A stretch of DNA of 64,000 bases, taken from NCBI GenBank assembly GCA_018417955.1, contig JACTVC010000024.1, forward strand, positions 434,001 to 498,000. Direction: 5' to 3'. The notes under the pieces are model-generated. The model saw only the letters and a list, made by a program, of their open reading frames with translations. It did not search any database and was not told the DNA's origin. Of this stretch, positions 34,331 to 45,099 are shown piece after piece. Position numbers and translations under genes: made by a program. This DNA is from Laccaria trichodermophora. Taxonomy: Eukaryota > Basidiomycota > Agaricomycetes > Agaricales > Hydnangiaceae. How positions within the stretch are numbered: the stretch's first letter is position 1; every line of letters begins with the position of its first letter.

Positions 34331-36430
34331 ATGCAATTTCTTCTTGTTGTCATACCATCATGATACCACACCTCTTTTCCAGGAGTGATCACATAAGCAG
34401 TGAAATGAAAGCCACCAGAATAAATAATACCTCATAATGGTAGAATTGTAGATCTTCCATTTGTTCCCTTGATATGAATGGACTTGCTTATTGCTACTCT
34501 TGAAGTATTTAAACTGAATGCAAGTAGTAAAGGGGGCTGATCATATATCCTTTTGATAATTGTGGGAGAGCCACAGTCACATATACTAGGTTCCTCTAGC
34601 CAATGCTGTAACCAATCATTGATTGATTTGTAAGTTCCATCTAAAACTGACATAACTCTTTCTGGAGGATTATCCATATCATGATTGTTGTTGCATCCAA
34701 TGCATGATGACCTTCTGTAACCCAAAGTGACACTATGATGTGATGTGAAGAAATAGTAAAGTAGATCACTAATGTCAGTTCCAGTATCTCCATCTGGAAA
34801 CAATACTGGGTTATCATGTTTGAGTGATCTATGAACTTCATTTCGGATATTTTCTATGGTATCTACACTTCTAATAACTTTTTGTATCCATCTGCTAATG
34901 GTTTGCCCTGATGACTAAATGTATAAAATGCTTTTGTCCAGTTTCTTGGATTGTAAATCCAGATCTCACATAAAATTGTAAAAAGTGAGTCATATGAACA
35001 GCTGTAATCAACAGAGTCCCAAACAAATCCAATGGGAACTTCAGGTGTAGAGCCAAAACTAGCTCTAACTTTTTTTCTTTTTTGGCTCCTCAATTTCTGG
35101 ATCATCAGCAGACTTTCTCTTTAAATTAGACTTAATCATATCAGATCCTTGGGCAGGAATAAAAGATCCACATAATGTTTTGTTTATTTTATTTGTGTCA
35201 GTATTCACTTCATAGTCAATTTGTCAGATAACCCATCCTCAGATGATTTATTAATAACTTGCCATGAACTGTCAGTTATAAGTTGAAAAGTTTGCATAGG
35301 ATATACTTCACTCCATCTGATGGGTCCCACTACATTCTCTGGGCAGTAACCTCTTCCTTTAAGTTGTTGATATTGACATAAAATAGCATTATGTAGTTTT
35401 CCATTAATTGATCCAGGTAGATTGCCTGTATAACGAAGGTTTGTAATATCATCCAAAAGCTCAAGCTCTCTAAATTCTTGCCACAGATATCCAGATGCAC
35501 CACATGTTATCTTTGATGGATCAAAACCTTGTACAATTACAGTACCCTTACATGTAGCAGAATCTAGTTCATTAATTTGATCTTTCTGTGAATTTAAAGC
35601 AGTAATAATAGAGACACTTCAAAAACATTTGTCAGCCAGCTTTGGTTGGTCAGGCTGTCTTCCTGCAATACAGCTTCTCAGATATGGAATGTCATCAGTG
35701 GTACATGCTGCATATCTCATATTTTCCAAAGCAGTCCTCAACTTGGCATCTTCCACTGATTGTGTATTTTGTCTCATACTTTTTCTTAGAATAACAACAG
35801 TAGTAATTTGGTGCCAAAGTGCTCTACCTATAGCAGATTGCTGTCCTCTCTCTGACATTGAGTTGAGGCATCTACTGATGTACCAACATATCCATCATAA
35901 AGAGCCTGTCCTTGAACTGGTGTAAGCTGTGCGAAGTCACCTGCAAAGATCATATTGAGTCCACCAAAAGGTGCATCCATACTATTCCTTGCCCTAGCCA
36001 GTTGGGCACTTATTCTATACAATTCATAGGATGATATCATAGAAACTTCATCAATAAATATATAGTCTACACCATCTAGTCATGACCTAACCTGTGTTAT
36101 AGTTGAATGCTCATTGTGATTTTGCCTTGATTTACTTTACACATCTAGTGCTGAATGATATGTTGAACCATTCAATAGAGCAGCAGCAGATCCAGTTGGT
36201 GCCAATATCATGATTCTGTGATTCATTACGTCTGTCAAAAAATGCTATTAATGCCTTAATAATCTGTGATTTCCTGTTCCACCCATTCCTACTAAATACA
36301 TTTTAAGTTGTTCACTTTTTGTCATTGTAGCATGATTTTTCTTGTTCATCATTAAAACTGAACTCTTGAACAATTGTATTGATCAATAGCTGCTCATGTT
36401 CTTTCTCTGCTTTAAAATTTTTATTTAAAT
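34331..36430 (-). pseudogene. Decayed PIF1/Helitron-type helicase with USP-like domain
   Basis: Read on the minus strand from about 36430. Walker A is GMGGTGKSQ (36290), then motif APTGSAAALL, Walker B FIDEVSM (about 36050), PFGGLNMIFAGDFAQL (about 35960), and the helicase segment GRALWHQITTVVILRKSMRQ to TALNSQKDQINEL (35858-35575). These match the eukaryotic PIF1-like helicases of Helitrons. After a linker (34.9-35.5 kb) comes YSCSYDSLFTIL (about 34990), then HFTAYVI and EVWYHDG (about 34330-34400). Their order and spacing suggest a ubiquitin-peptidase-like (C19) Cys/His domain. In-frame TGA codons at 36080-36082, 35619-35621 and 34432-34434, each at a likely former CGA, plus frameshifts, make it non-functional. 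Helitron ends were not located and no Rep domain is present. Confidence 0.75.
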
Positions 36431-36515
36431 AACTTATATAGAGGGCAATGATGGTAAGGTGTTGGATAGATTTGTGCTTCTAATGTTCATGATATTGGTA
36501 AATTGAATTTGTATC

Positions 36516-36670
36516 TCATTCCATCCTTGTGACGGAAGGTATGTGTGCCCTATTCAATCCCTGCAATGGAATGTATGTGTACTTTCTGTGTGTCTCATTC
36601 AATCCTTGCAATTGAATGTACATGTACTTTATGTGTGCCTCATTCAATCCTTGCAATTGAATGTATGTGT
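36516..36670. repeat. Minisatellite, about 50-bp unit, 3-4 copies
   Basis: Units of CATTCAATCCTTGCAATTGAA plus TGTATGTGTACTTT vary slightly between copies. CAATCCTTGCAATTG contains a CAATTG palindrome. Confidence 0.7.
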
Positions 36671-37040
36671 CATTGACATGTGCTGTATCATGACTACGAT
36701 TATGGTAGTGGTGCCAATAGGCCATGCCTCTCAACCAAGGTAGCTGGTCGAGTATCAAGTGCCAAAAGGCCGTGCCTCTCAACCAATGCAGCTGGTTAAG
36801 CAAAAAATGCCAAAAGCCTTGGATTGTTTCCAATCTCTATATAGGGTTTGAAGTGATGACCAGAGTCATCAGGCAAATGATGTGTGTTGGAAATCAGGCA
36901 GATGCCAATGAGGGTAAGAAGCATAATGAAGAAAGCAATTGCTCGGGTAGTATGCATGATGGTAAGATTAAGAAAGAAGAATGGGAAACTTAAGCAATTG
37001 AACTTGAACATTCACGTGACTGAACAAACAAGTGCTTATA

Positions 37041-39142
37041 TCATAACAACATGTGACCTATCAGCTTAGCCAGCAAAGTGCAGAATGGAATCCCATGTAA
37101 TGCCAAGAAATGTGTGATATCTATATCCAGAAATTGTGCATCAAGACAGCAAACCAGCAATGCATCAGAGGCTGTTGTTACAGCTAGCCTCCAGTGAACC
37201 ATGACTTTATTGAATAAAAATACATAGAGCCATAATTGCAAATGATTCTTGAGAAGAGAAGGCCATTCATAGCCCTTTTGTGATAAGCTATCTGCTCCTG
37301 CTATTAAGAATGATAATAGGCCCAGGGCATTCAGTAGATACACTATGGAACCATAACAATAGAAATTGACAATTGTCCCAATAAGTCATAGGGCTACCCC
37401 AATGGGCCCAATTACAAAAGACATTATGATACTATACATTGGCCCAACAACATGACAATATGTATATTTGATTGTTGGGCCCAATGACAGTGCCACAGTC
37501 CAAGCTAAGGGTTTATAGATTGGCCACATGGCTTAAATGGGGGTAATTTTGGCCGTTGATATATGATGGTATTAAGGTACCATTGATAGTTGGGCCCAAT
37601 GAAGGGAAATTGTTAAGGGAGATGGTTGGGCCCAATGGCCCAATTATTAAGCTACGGTTGATGGTTGGGCCTAATGTAAGGTATTTGTTAAGGGAACAGG
37701 TTGGGCCCAATGGTAAAATTTCAATGCTATGGCTTGTAAGTTGGGCCCATGCCATGATATAAGCTATAGTTCATAGGTTAGCCCAATGATTATTTGAATT
37801 TTGCAGGTGGGCTTTGGTCTGGTAAACCTGTGGGTCTGCTCCTGTTCCGTTGGACCCACAGCCGCACAATTGTGCAATTACACCTGCGGGTTGGCTATTG
37901 TGCAGTTACCCCCACGGGGTAGCTCTTGTTCCGTTACCCCCGGGGGTCGCCACATGGGCCAGATCATGTTCTGTTACCCCTGCAGATTGACAATTGATCC
38001 ATTACCAATGTCCGAAGTTTCGTATGTAATTTTGACATGGACCAGACAACCCCCCATGGAATGCTCTGAAGTCCGAAATTTTTTAAGTTACTTCCATCCG
38101 GATATAATAATCCCCATAGACTGCACCAATGTCCGAAATTTTGGATGTAATTTTGACAGGGGCCAGACAACCCCCATGGAATGCTCCAATGTCTGAAATT
38201 TATACTTGAAGTACCCGAAAATGCAGTCACAAAAACATCCGGATTTGTATTTAACATGCTGAATGTCATTACCCCGAAAATGTGGCTGAAAAAATGTCTG
38301 GAGTTGTAGTTGACTTGGTCAATGTCACTGCTCCAAAAATGCAGCCGAAAAAACATCTGGATTTGTATTTAACATGCTGAATGTCATTGCCCCGAAAATA
38401 CAGCCGAAAAAATGTCCGGATTTGTGATTAAAAGGCCTTTTAGGTATAAAGGACAACCATCCAAAATTTGCTGTCCACCACTGAGGATCATTGACCAAGG
38501 ATGTCAGATTGTTATGGTAATCCATGACGAGGCTGTTTGACTGGTGATCAGGGCTGGGACATGGTGCACTAACAGTATCTGAACAGTTCAGTGAATAGAA
38601 CATTATACCATTGATAGACTGCAAGTGCCCTCCTGAATGATCACTTGGGCTATAGTAGACAGTGATCAATTGAAAGGCCATTGGTGTTGAGCATAGGATA
38701 GGATATACGTGCTTTCATCTTCAACTAAAATGCTACTCCAGATATGATAATACTGTTGGAATACACCGTGATGGCCCAGTGGACATGCAGTCAGAAAATG
38801 GGAACATTTGCTAATATCTGTGAGTCCAAGTCTTATCAATGAAATCCTGACACCATTATCTGATCGATTGAAGATGAACTGAGGCCTGACATGTTTAGGT
38901 GATGGAAAGACAGATATAATGGTGGCAGCAACTATGCACAAATTGAGCGACACATTTGGTCTGGCCAAGACAATGCACCTTGTGCGTACAATTCGAATGA
39001 GACACCCAATTGATTGAGCAAAGATATGATCCACCAGATGACACAACAAGCATGTTTGGACTGGCCAAGACAATAGAAGTTGCATGGAATGTGAAATCAT
39101 TTGAATGTTTGACTCAGTGAATATACAATGCTGCAAGCACAT
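37041..39142 (-). pseudogene. Unknown gene broken by an inserted element
   Basis: The minus-strand coding sequence on the right (39142-38432) ends LSFIPKRPF at the element junction. On the left it resumes LLSFLIAGADSLSQKGYEWP (37322 downwards) and continues VTTASDALLVCCLDAQFLD, ITHFLALHGIPFCTLL to a stop at 37041. The left part resembles agaricomycete proteins of unknown function with a helical FLD-IT-LLA-GIPF pattern. The 1.1-kb element between them (37321-38431) interrupts the frame. A further frameshift is needed near 38680. I cannot name its role. Confidence 0.45.
37321..38431. mobile_element. Shortened relative of the palindromic element
   Basis: 37321-38003 follows the outer left part of the 5.5-kb element almost base for base (CCCAGGGCATTCAG, terminal repeat, TTGGGCCCAA words, CCGTTACCCCCGGGGG). 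At 38004 it jumps, at CCATTAC/CAATGTCC, to sequence matching about 7005-7430, the TTTCGGA/TCCGGA array. It ends at TTTGTGATTA/AAAGGCC. No inverted right arm or right terminal repeat is present. The flanks AATAGGCC and TAAAGGCC agree at 6 of 8 bases and could be an eroded 8-bp duplication. Confidence 0.75.
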
Positions 39143-39404
39143 TTAGGCTAGTGTTGCCGCGGCTTGGCTAGCTGCAAGCCAGCTTGCTGAACCGGCAGCT
39201 TTTGCCGGTTCTGGTTTGTGGATTGCTCGAGAGCTGATCAAATCCGGTTCGGCTCGGCTTAGTCAGTGGCTTTGAACTGGTTATAGCTGGTAAATGTTGC
39301 AGCAATTGATGACTCGCGCATTAAGTAGAATGAAGGTAAATGTGTAATAGAATTCAATAAAAATGTACATTGTGATGGTAGGTATGTTGAACAAAGAATC
39401 TCTA

Positions 39405-40168
39405 TCAATCCTTGTCATCCTGTCCAACAACGTGAATTACCTCATCAATATCTATACCACCCTCTGTAATTTCTGAAGTTAGCTTCCCTAACAAATCCGC
39501 TGCATCTTCGTTGTCATCTGCATAGTACTCGAGTTCGTCTTCTGTGACAGCCCATCCCTCTGTAAAGTTTAGCCGTTGCTGCTTAAGTGAAAATTTTAAC
39601 ATTTGAAGCGCCTCCATTAGAACAGGGTGGATTCGATTTCGCCTCTTTGTATCAGTTTCAGCACTGGATGAAAAAACACACTTGGAAGGAACCGAGGATG
39701 CTTGAATGGGTAGATAATCTAATGCCATCGCGTATAATATTGGATGAGTTTTATCACCTGTCTGCAAACAAATCAGTGATGCAAATAGGAAAATAGCATA
39801 ATTAGGCTCCCAGTGTCATCGAATCCATGATAATCAAGTTCTCTGAGGAAAGCATCGTTGAGCGAGCAGTTCTCGAGAGTCCAATGGCCTCCCTGTGCAC
39901 GTAAGCATAAAGTAGAAAAGGGAAAGAAAATGAAACTTAGACGTGCCTTGACTGTGATCCCAACTCGATCCAAGAGATGGAGGACAATCCTTGCTAGCCT
40001 CTTCCCATTGTGGCTTCCTCAAAGACAGTGAAATGCGATGAGTGTAGAACGCAGCTGAAGACCCCTGGTAGACTTGTCTCTATGTATCCAATGTGCGGTA
40101 GTGGCCAGGTATGGGTACCGAGCTTTTGTTGACCAAATATCCGCCGTGTAGGAAATGTGTCCTGGCGC
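39405..40168 (-). pseudogene. hAT transposase, C-terminal half, decayed
   Basis: From 40168 downwards it reads APGHISYTADIWSTKARYPY, LATTAHWIHRDKSTRGLQL, then KRLARIVLHLLDRVGITVK. This is the family's catalytic-core start. After a gap comes the dimerisation domain (39405-39767): ILYAMALDYLPIQASSVPS, KRRNRIHPVLMEALQMLK, then an acidic tail EDELEYYADDNEDAADLL. An in-frame TGA at 40019-40021 (FHCL-stop-GSHNG) replaces a likely CGA. The N-terminal BED-type part is missing; its place is taken by the Spt5-like sequence on the other strand. Confidence 0.8.
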
Positions 40169-40229
40169 ATCCTAGAGCAATCAGTGAATACAAGGAAACA
40201 AAGTGGTCAATTAAAACAACATACTGCTA

Positions 40230-41157
40230 ATTCCTGTTTTAGGATAGTCATCTTGTAGGAAAACAAGTAATGGTCACCAAGGGGGATTTTAGAGGTTACC
40301 GAGGCAGAATAAAAAGCACGGTTGGTGAAAAAAAGGTCTTCATCGAGCTCGAGGTGCACCTCCAAAGCCCACAAGTTTTTGACATCAGTTCTCTACGCAT
40401 CATGCAAGTCCCTTATCTTATTTTCTGAAATCGATGCTAATCAACTTCCAGCACTGACGAAAGGCTTCAGGCCCCCAGGCCTTGAGAGGTTCTCACCGAT
40501 TTTACTTACCCACTTGAACCAGCACCTCCGGCCGGTACTCTGGCAGGCTTTTTGTTCCCTGGTTACCCCTTGCCAGATCCGCAACCCTCAGTCACATATC
40601 CTGCTCCTTTCCTTCCGCAGACTCCGGCCATTGCAGGGCCATCTACTCTGCTTCCTAACCCAGAAGATATCCCAATGACCCCAGCTTGGAACCCAAGCTC
40701 ACAAACCCCCTGCCGTGGTGATGATGGTAATTATGTTTCTGATTCTGATTCAAAGTCAATAGATACTGACACAATTGTGGCAGCCTCTTCTCCGTATTGG
40801 CTCAAAGACAGCTGCTTTGCCACCATGAGACTGAGCCTTCGTCTCATCAATACCAACCCTAATTTCCATAACAGCCAGCACGAAGATAAGTGCGGGGAGT
40901 TCAAGGGAGTCGTCAGAGATGCAGTCAAGGTTCAACTTGGTTACAAAGTGATTGAAGTGCCATTTCCATACTTAATACCTAAACGGCCGGAGTGCAAAGG
41001 CCAAGTCGTTACTGCGTTTGACGGCCCACATAGGGGGACACAGTTTAGGATTAAGGAGTTTGGTGAAGAGGTCTGCGGCTGCTCGATTTTGAAATCAACA
41101 ACGCTTTTGAGAAAGGTTGATGTCAAAATTGCCACCAATCTACTGGTAGTGACCTGA
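40230..41157 (+). pseudogene. Spt5-like (KOW) gene fragment inside the hAT element
   Basis: The plus strand opens with GKQVMVTKGDFRGYRGRIKS and VGEKKVFIELEVHLQSPQVF, which fits a KOW module. A Pro/Ser-rich linker then includes MTPAWNPSSQTP, a repeat seen in Spt5 C-terminal tails. A later part (40790-41157) has FKGVVRDAVKVQLGYKV, then a second KOW-like KGQVVTAFDGPHRGTQFRI. A frameshift or intron separates the parts near 40400-40560. Host Spt5 is a transcription elongation factor; this piece lacks the NGN domain and is opposite in strand to the transposase. It is probably captured host-type sequence, or a related transposon accessory protein. Confidence 0.5.
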
Positions 41158-41649
41158 GACACCCGGTGATAAAATACCTTAGATAAATTTTAAATACCTT
41201 AGGAAGACTTTTCTTGTGTATTTTATGCATATCTCAATGGCAAGGTGTATACTATTGACCTTAATGCAAGACCCGTGAGTCTTGAGATGACTGAATGAAT
41301 GAACTTAGACAATCACTATTTATGACCGGCTTAGCCAGCTCCCAGCCGGCTTCTTAGCCGGAGCTGGAATTAGCCGAGCTGTGGGAGTCATCACTCGGCA
41401 GTTCTGGCTGGGCTTTGGCTAAACTCGGCTCAGCTCCTGGCTTCAGCCGACTTTGAGCCAGAGCTGCAGCAACACTAATTTAGGCTGGATAGTAGTCAAG
41501 TGGAAAGATAAGGACTTTTGTTGCATGACCCTCTAAAGACAACAATGACAAACACCATACTACACCTCTCACTACTTTGGTCATATAAGTTATTTCAGCC
41601 ATGTTATTGGAGCAATGCTCAAAAATCCTGCATATTTATCATCAGACAG

Positions 41650-42400
41650 TCACTAGTACACTGTCGTAACCATCTATCTTGTAAAATGGCAGGAACAGCC
41701 AGTAGGAGGTGGGTGTGGGTAATATATTTTGAACAATGATGTCTATCTCGTCCGCAAAGCTGGGTGAGCTTGAGGGAAACTAAACAAGTTCAATAGGACT
41801 TGTTTAGTTTGTTGGAAGGTAGATACAGGCATACTTGACAAAAAAGGTGGGTGGTGGGATGGTCTGCATGAAACTGGGTGGTGTAGAGGTTCCGAGCATT
41901 CCTTATGTTACAAGAGCTATATAGAAGCAATAAGAAAGTTAGTTGGTACTCATTAAATGACAGTTAAGTCAGGCTAACTTGTGAAATCAAGGGAAGGGCC
42001 AGTAGGAGGTGAACATGAGTATGACTTTGCACAATGAAGACTCTCCGTGTCTGTGATGCTGGAAAAGGTTGAGGGACACTAAGTGAATTCAAACAAATTC
42101 ATTTAGTTTGTTGGAAGGTACATAAAGGCAGATATTTGACACAAAAAGGTGGGTGTTGTTATGGTTTAAGTGCAAATGGGTGGCATAGAAGTTTGGAGTA
42201 TCCAGTAGGCTACAAAAGCTTTAGAAACATTGAACAAGTTAGTTAGTACTCGTTTAAAGACAGGAAGGTGAGCTAACCTGTAAAATTGCAGGAAGGGCCA
42301 GTAGGAGGTGAACATGGGCAAGACTTTGCACAACAATGACTATCCATGTGTCCACAATGCTGGGAAAGCATGAGGGACGCTAAACGAGTACACTGGATGC
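41650..42400. repeat. 300-bp tandem repeat, about 2.5 copies
   Basis: GCCAGTAGGAGGTG is found at about 41698, 41999 and 42297. Each unit continues with a CTATC..GTG segment, TTTAGTTTGTTGGAAGGTA and GGTGGGTGKTG. The units differ by many substitutions, so it is old. No coding potential was seen. Confidence 0.75.
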
Positions 42401-42837
42401 AGGCCACATCAATTTGGATATATAAAAATTTACAAGAAATTGTAAAAAAAACTCTAAGTAATTTTACAATAACAATGTCTAAGAAATTGTAAAATTATTT
42501 TGATTTCTTTTCATACTATTTTTTGTCTAAAATGTTATATATAAATCTTGAGTGAGGAATTGCAGCCATAAAATTCCCTGATTCAATTTTTTTAGAGTTA
42601 GTTCTTCAAAAATTATCTTTAGGCTAGATTATGTGCTACTAGATACCAAGTTGTAGCAAGATTTGACAGGCCTTTTTTCTACTGCTCACTATCTGGTCTT
42701 TGGGATATATATTGATTGATTGGTTTAATCCTTTTACAAACAAGATTGCTGGTATGTCAGACATAGTTCAGCATTATTTCACATATATTGATTATGTATT
42801 TTCAAAATAGGAAAGCATGCATCTTGTGGTGCCATTG
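42400..42837. other. AT-rich spacer, no gene seen
   Basis: AT-rich sequence with a repeated AAATTGTAAAA motif. Nothing else was recognised. Confidence 0.3.
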
Positions 42838-43033
42838 TTCTTTATTGTCTGAATCTTCCTCCACACTTGCACTATCTACCTGAAAACCCATTTATTGTTG
42901 GCCTCACTCCCCCACCAAATGCACCAGATATAATTACCATCTCTCACATTATTGAACCCCTCATTGATTCTGTTCTCAAATATGCCACTCCTCCAGGTCA
43001 ATGCCTTCCTATATTTCGACATCCTGCTGGTGT
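42838..43033 (+). pseudogene. Plavaka-type transposase fragment
   Basis: One uninterrupted stretch reads LNLPPHLHYLPENPFIVGLT, then PPPNAPDIITISHIIEPLID, LKYATPPGQC and IFRHPAGVGFR. This matches the conserved NLPPHLRY..N.F..G..PGP..P segment of agaricomycete Plavaka transposases. Neither the upstream nor the downstream catalytic parts are present. It lies just before gene A2 and could be a relic of the element that once carried it. Confidence 0.6.
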
Positions 43034-43423
43034 TGGTTTCAGATAAAAGTTGCACCCTTTATTTCTGTTATAGAGGCAGAACTCAGAAGATTTTACTTGA
43101 TAGTGGAGCAACTATAGCTCCATCTCCTAGGCCTGTCGAAGAGGCTACCACCAATGAGTAAGAACATTTTATCAAATTATATTTTTTGAGATTTACCAAT
43201 TTACTTTTTCAGGCTTCAGACTATCATCGAAAAGCAAGCACCAGCTGCAGTAAAGACTCCTCGTCAGTGTGTAACTGAAGTTCCAGAGGAAGAGATGTCT
43301 GCTGAAGAGGGTATGACAGATGATGAGGTGAAGGACAAAGGAAAGGGAAGAGACATGGCAAATATTGGAGAAGTGAGTGGGAGTGGGAGTGAGAGTGGTG
43401 ATCAGGGTGATGGTGAAGATGAG

Positions 43424-45099
43424 CAGTACTTTACCATCCCCCACATAATCCACATGGACTCCACTGGATTCCACTGGACTTCACTACATACTGGCAATAT
43501 CCACAAATCTGGACTCCACTGGACTCCACTGGACTGCAAGCACAAATCTGGACTGGACTGGACTCCACTGGACTGCAAGCACAAAACTGGACTGGACTGG
43601 ACTGGACTGCAAATCACAAAACTGGACTGGACTGGACTCCACTGGACTCTCCCAACACAAAACTGGACTGGACTGGACTGCCACAGACCTAAGTTAATCC
43701 AGAATTCCTAAACTTAGACTTCAAAACAAAAAATAAAATTGAAGTATATTTATTAATTGAATTAATTAAATTTACATAGATTCTATGTTACAGAGGGGGG
43801 AGGGAGGGGAAAGGGAAAGGGAGGGGGAAGAGAGGAATGAATAGAGGGGGGAGGGAGCAAGGAAGGGGGAAGGAAAGGGAGGGGGGGGAGAGAGGAGCAA
43901 GGAAAGGGGGAGGGGGGAAAGGGGGAGAGGGAGTGAAGGGGGGAGAGAGTGGAGGGGAGTGGGAGTGGTGAAGAGATGAGGTAGTGATAGGGGGAGAGAG
44001 TGGAGGGGAAGGGTGGTGCTGCTGGGCCCTCGTCGCCGTTCCGCACTGGCGTTGGCGGTGGTGGGCGCTCGTCGTTTTTTGTGGGCGTGTCGTTTTTCGG
44101 GTGTGGTGGGGGTGGGGTTTTTGTGGGCGCTCATTCATTGTCGCGTGTCGTCGTCGTGGTGTGTCATCGACCCCACGTGTATTCGTTGTCGCGTGTCGTT
44201 GTCGTTGTCGTGTGTTGTCGTCGTCGCGTGTTGTTGTTGTGTGTTGTCGTCATCGCGTGTCGTCGTTGTGTGTTGTCGTCGTCGCGTGTTGTTGTTGTCG
44301 TGTGTCGTCGTCCCTGCGTGTAGTCGTCGTCGTCGTCCTCGCGTGTCGTCGTCGTCCTCGTGTGTCGTCGTCGTTGTCGCGTGCCACTGGCGCCTGTCGT
44401 GGTGAGAATGGGGCATTGGGGTGGTGGGGCATACATACCGTTGGCCCATGACGTGGCCACGTCATGGGCGCCGTCCCTTGTTCTTGGCCTGTCCTTCCAC
44501 GTTGGCGTGGGCACAGGCGTCGTTGGCGTGGCGGCGTTGGCGTTGGCGGCGTTGGAGGGGAGTGGTGAAGGGTGGTGGTGGTGGTGGTGGAAGGGAATGG
44601 GATGGTCACGGAAGTGTGACCATGCTGCAAATAGAAGATGTGACGATATGGCACGCCCTCAGGTAAGTCACGTGACCTCACCCCGCAGACTGAACAAAAT
44701 CATGAATCCTTATTGCAGCTATCACTGACCCACACTATATATAAATTATAACACTTCCATTCAATAAAATTGTAAGTATAGCTTGTATATTGTATAGTCT
44801 ATTTTCGCTTTTTTAGTAGTATTCATATATAATAATAATAATATACTGGAATGACTGCAATCCACTGGACTCCACTGGACTCTGACTGGACTCATAGTCC
44901 ACTGGACTGGGACTGGACTCAGGAAAGTGGCTGGCAGTCCAGTGGGAGTCCACTGGACTGGACTGGACTGGACTGGACTGGGCATTCTGCCAGCTAATCT
45001 GGCCTGGTAAGAGGGCCACTGGAATCCACTGGACTCCAGTGGAGTCCAGTGGAGTCCAGTGGAGTCCATATGGATTACGTGGGGGAGGGTAAAGACCTC
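43424..45099. mobile_element. 1.68-kb CAGTAC/GAGGTC element, 8-bp TSD
   Basis: Ends are CAGTACTTTACCATCCCCC and GGGGGAGGGTAAAGACCTC. AAGATGAG is duplicated at 43416-43423 and 45100-45107. TGGACTCCACTGGACT words flank both ends. Inside, in order: TTAATTGAATTAATTAAA, a homopurine tract (43790-44010), a CGTCGTCGTGTG minisatellite (44110-44390), GGCGTTGGCGTGG repeats, GGTCACGTGACTT-like sites near 44665, and TTTTCGCTTTTTTAG. It is the inverted twin of 31022-32753. No transposase is present. Confidence 0.9.
43790..44560. repeat. Homopurine tract plus CGTCGTGTG minisatellite
   Basis: This is the reverse-complement equivalent of 31555-32390. About 220 bp of GGGAGGGGAAAGGG is followed by about 280 bp of CGTCGTCGCGTGTTGTTGT repeats and GGCGTTGGCGTGGC units. 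Long frames over it are repeat artefacts. Confidence 0.85.

Larger units (their letters stand above)
39149..41477. mobile_element. hAT element, 8-bp TSD
   Basis: The ends are TAGTGTTGCCGCGGCTTGGCT and, on the other strand, TAGTGTTGCTGCAGCTCTGGCT. ATTTAGGC is duplicated at 39141-39148 and 41478-41485. Both subterminal regions (39149-39290, 41320-41470) are rich in GCCGGCT, GGCTCGGCT and AGCTGGCT words. Inside are the C-terminal half of a hAT transposase (minus) and an Spt5-like fragment (plus). Confidence 0.9.

Noticed and set aside
36510..36680. CRISPR-like array
   Set aside because: 3-4 imperfect tandem units without spacers of unique sequence; a eukaryotic minisatellite.
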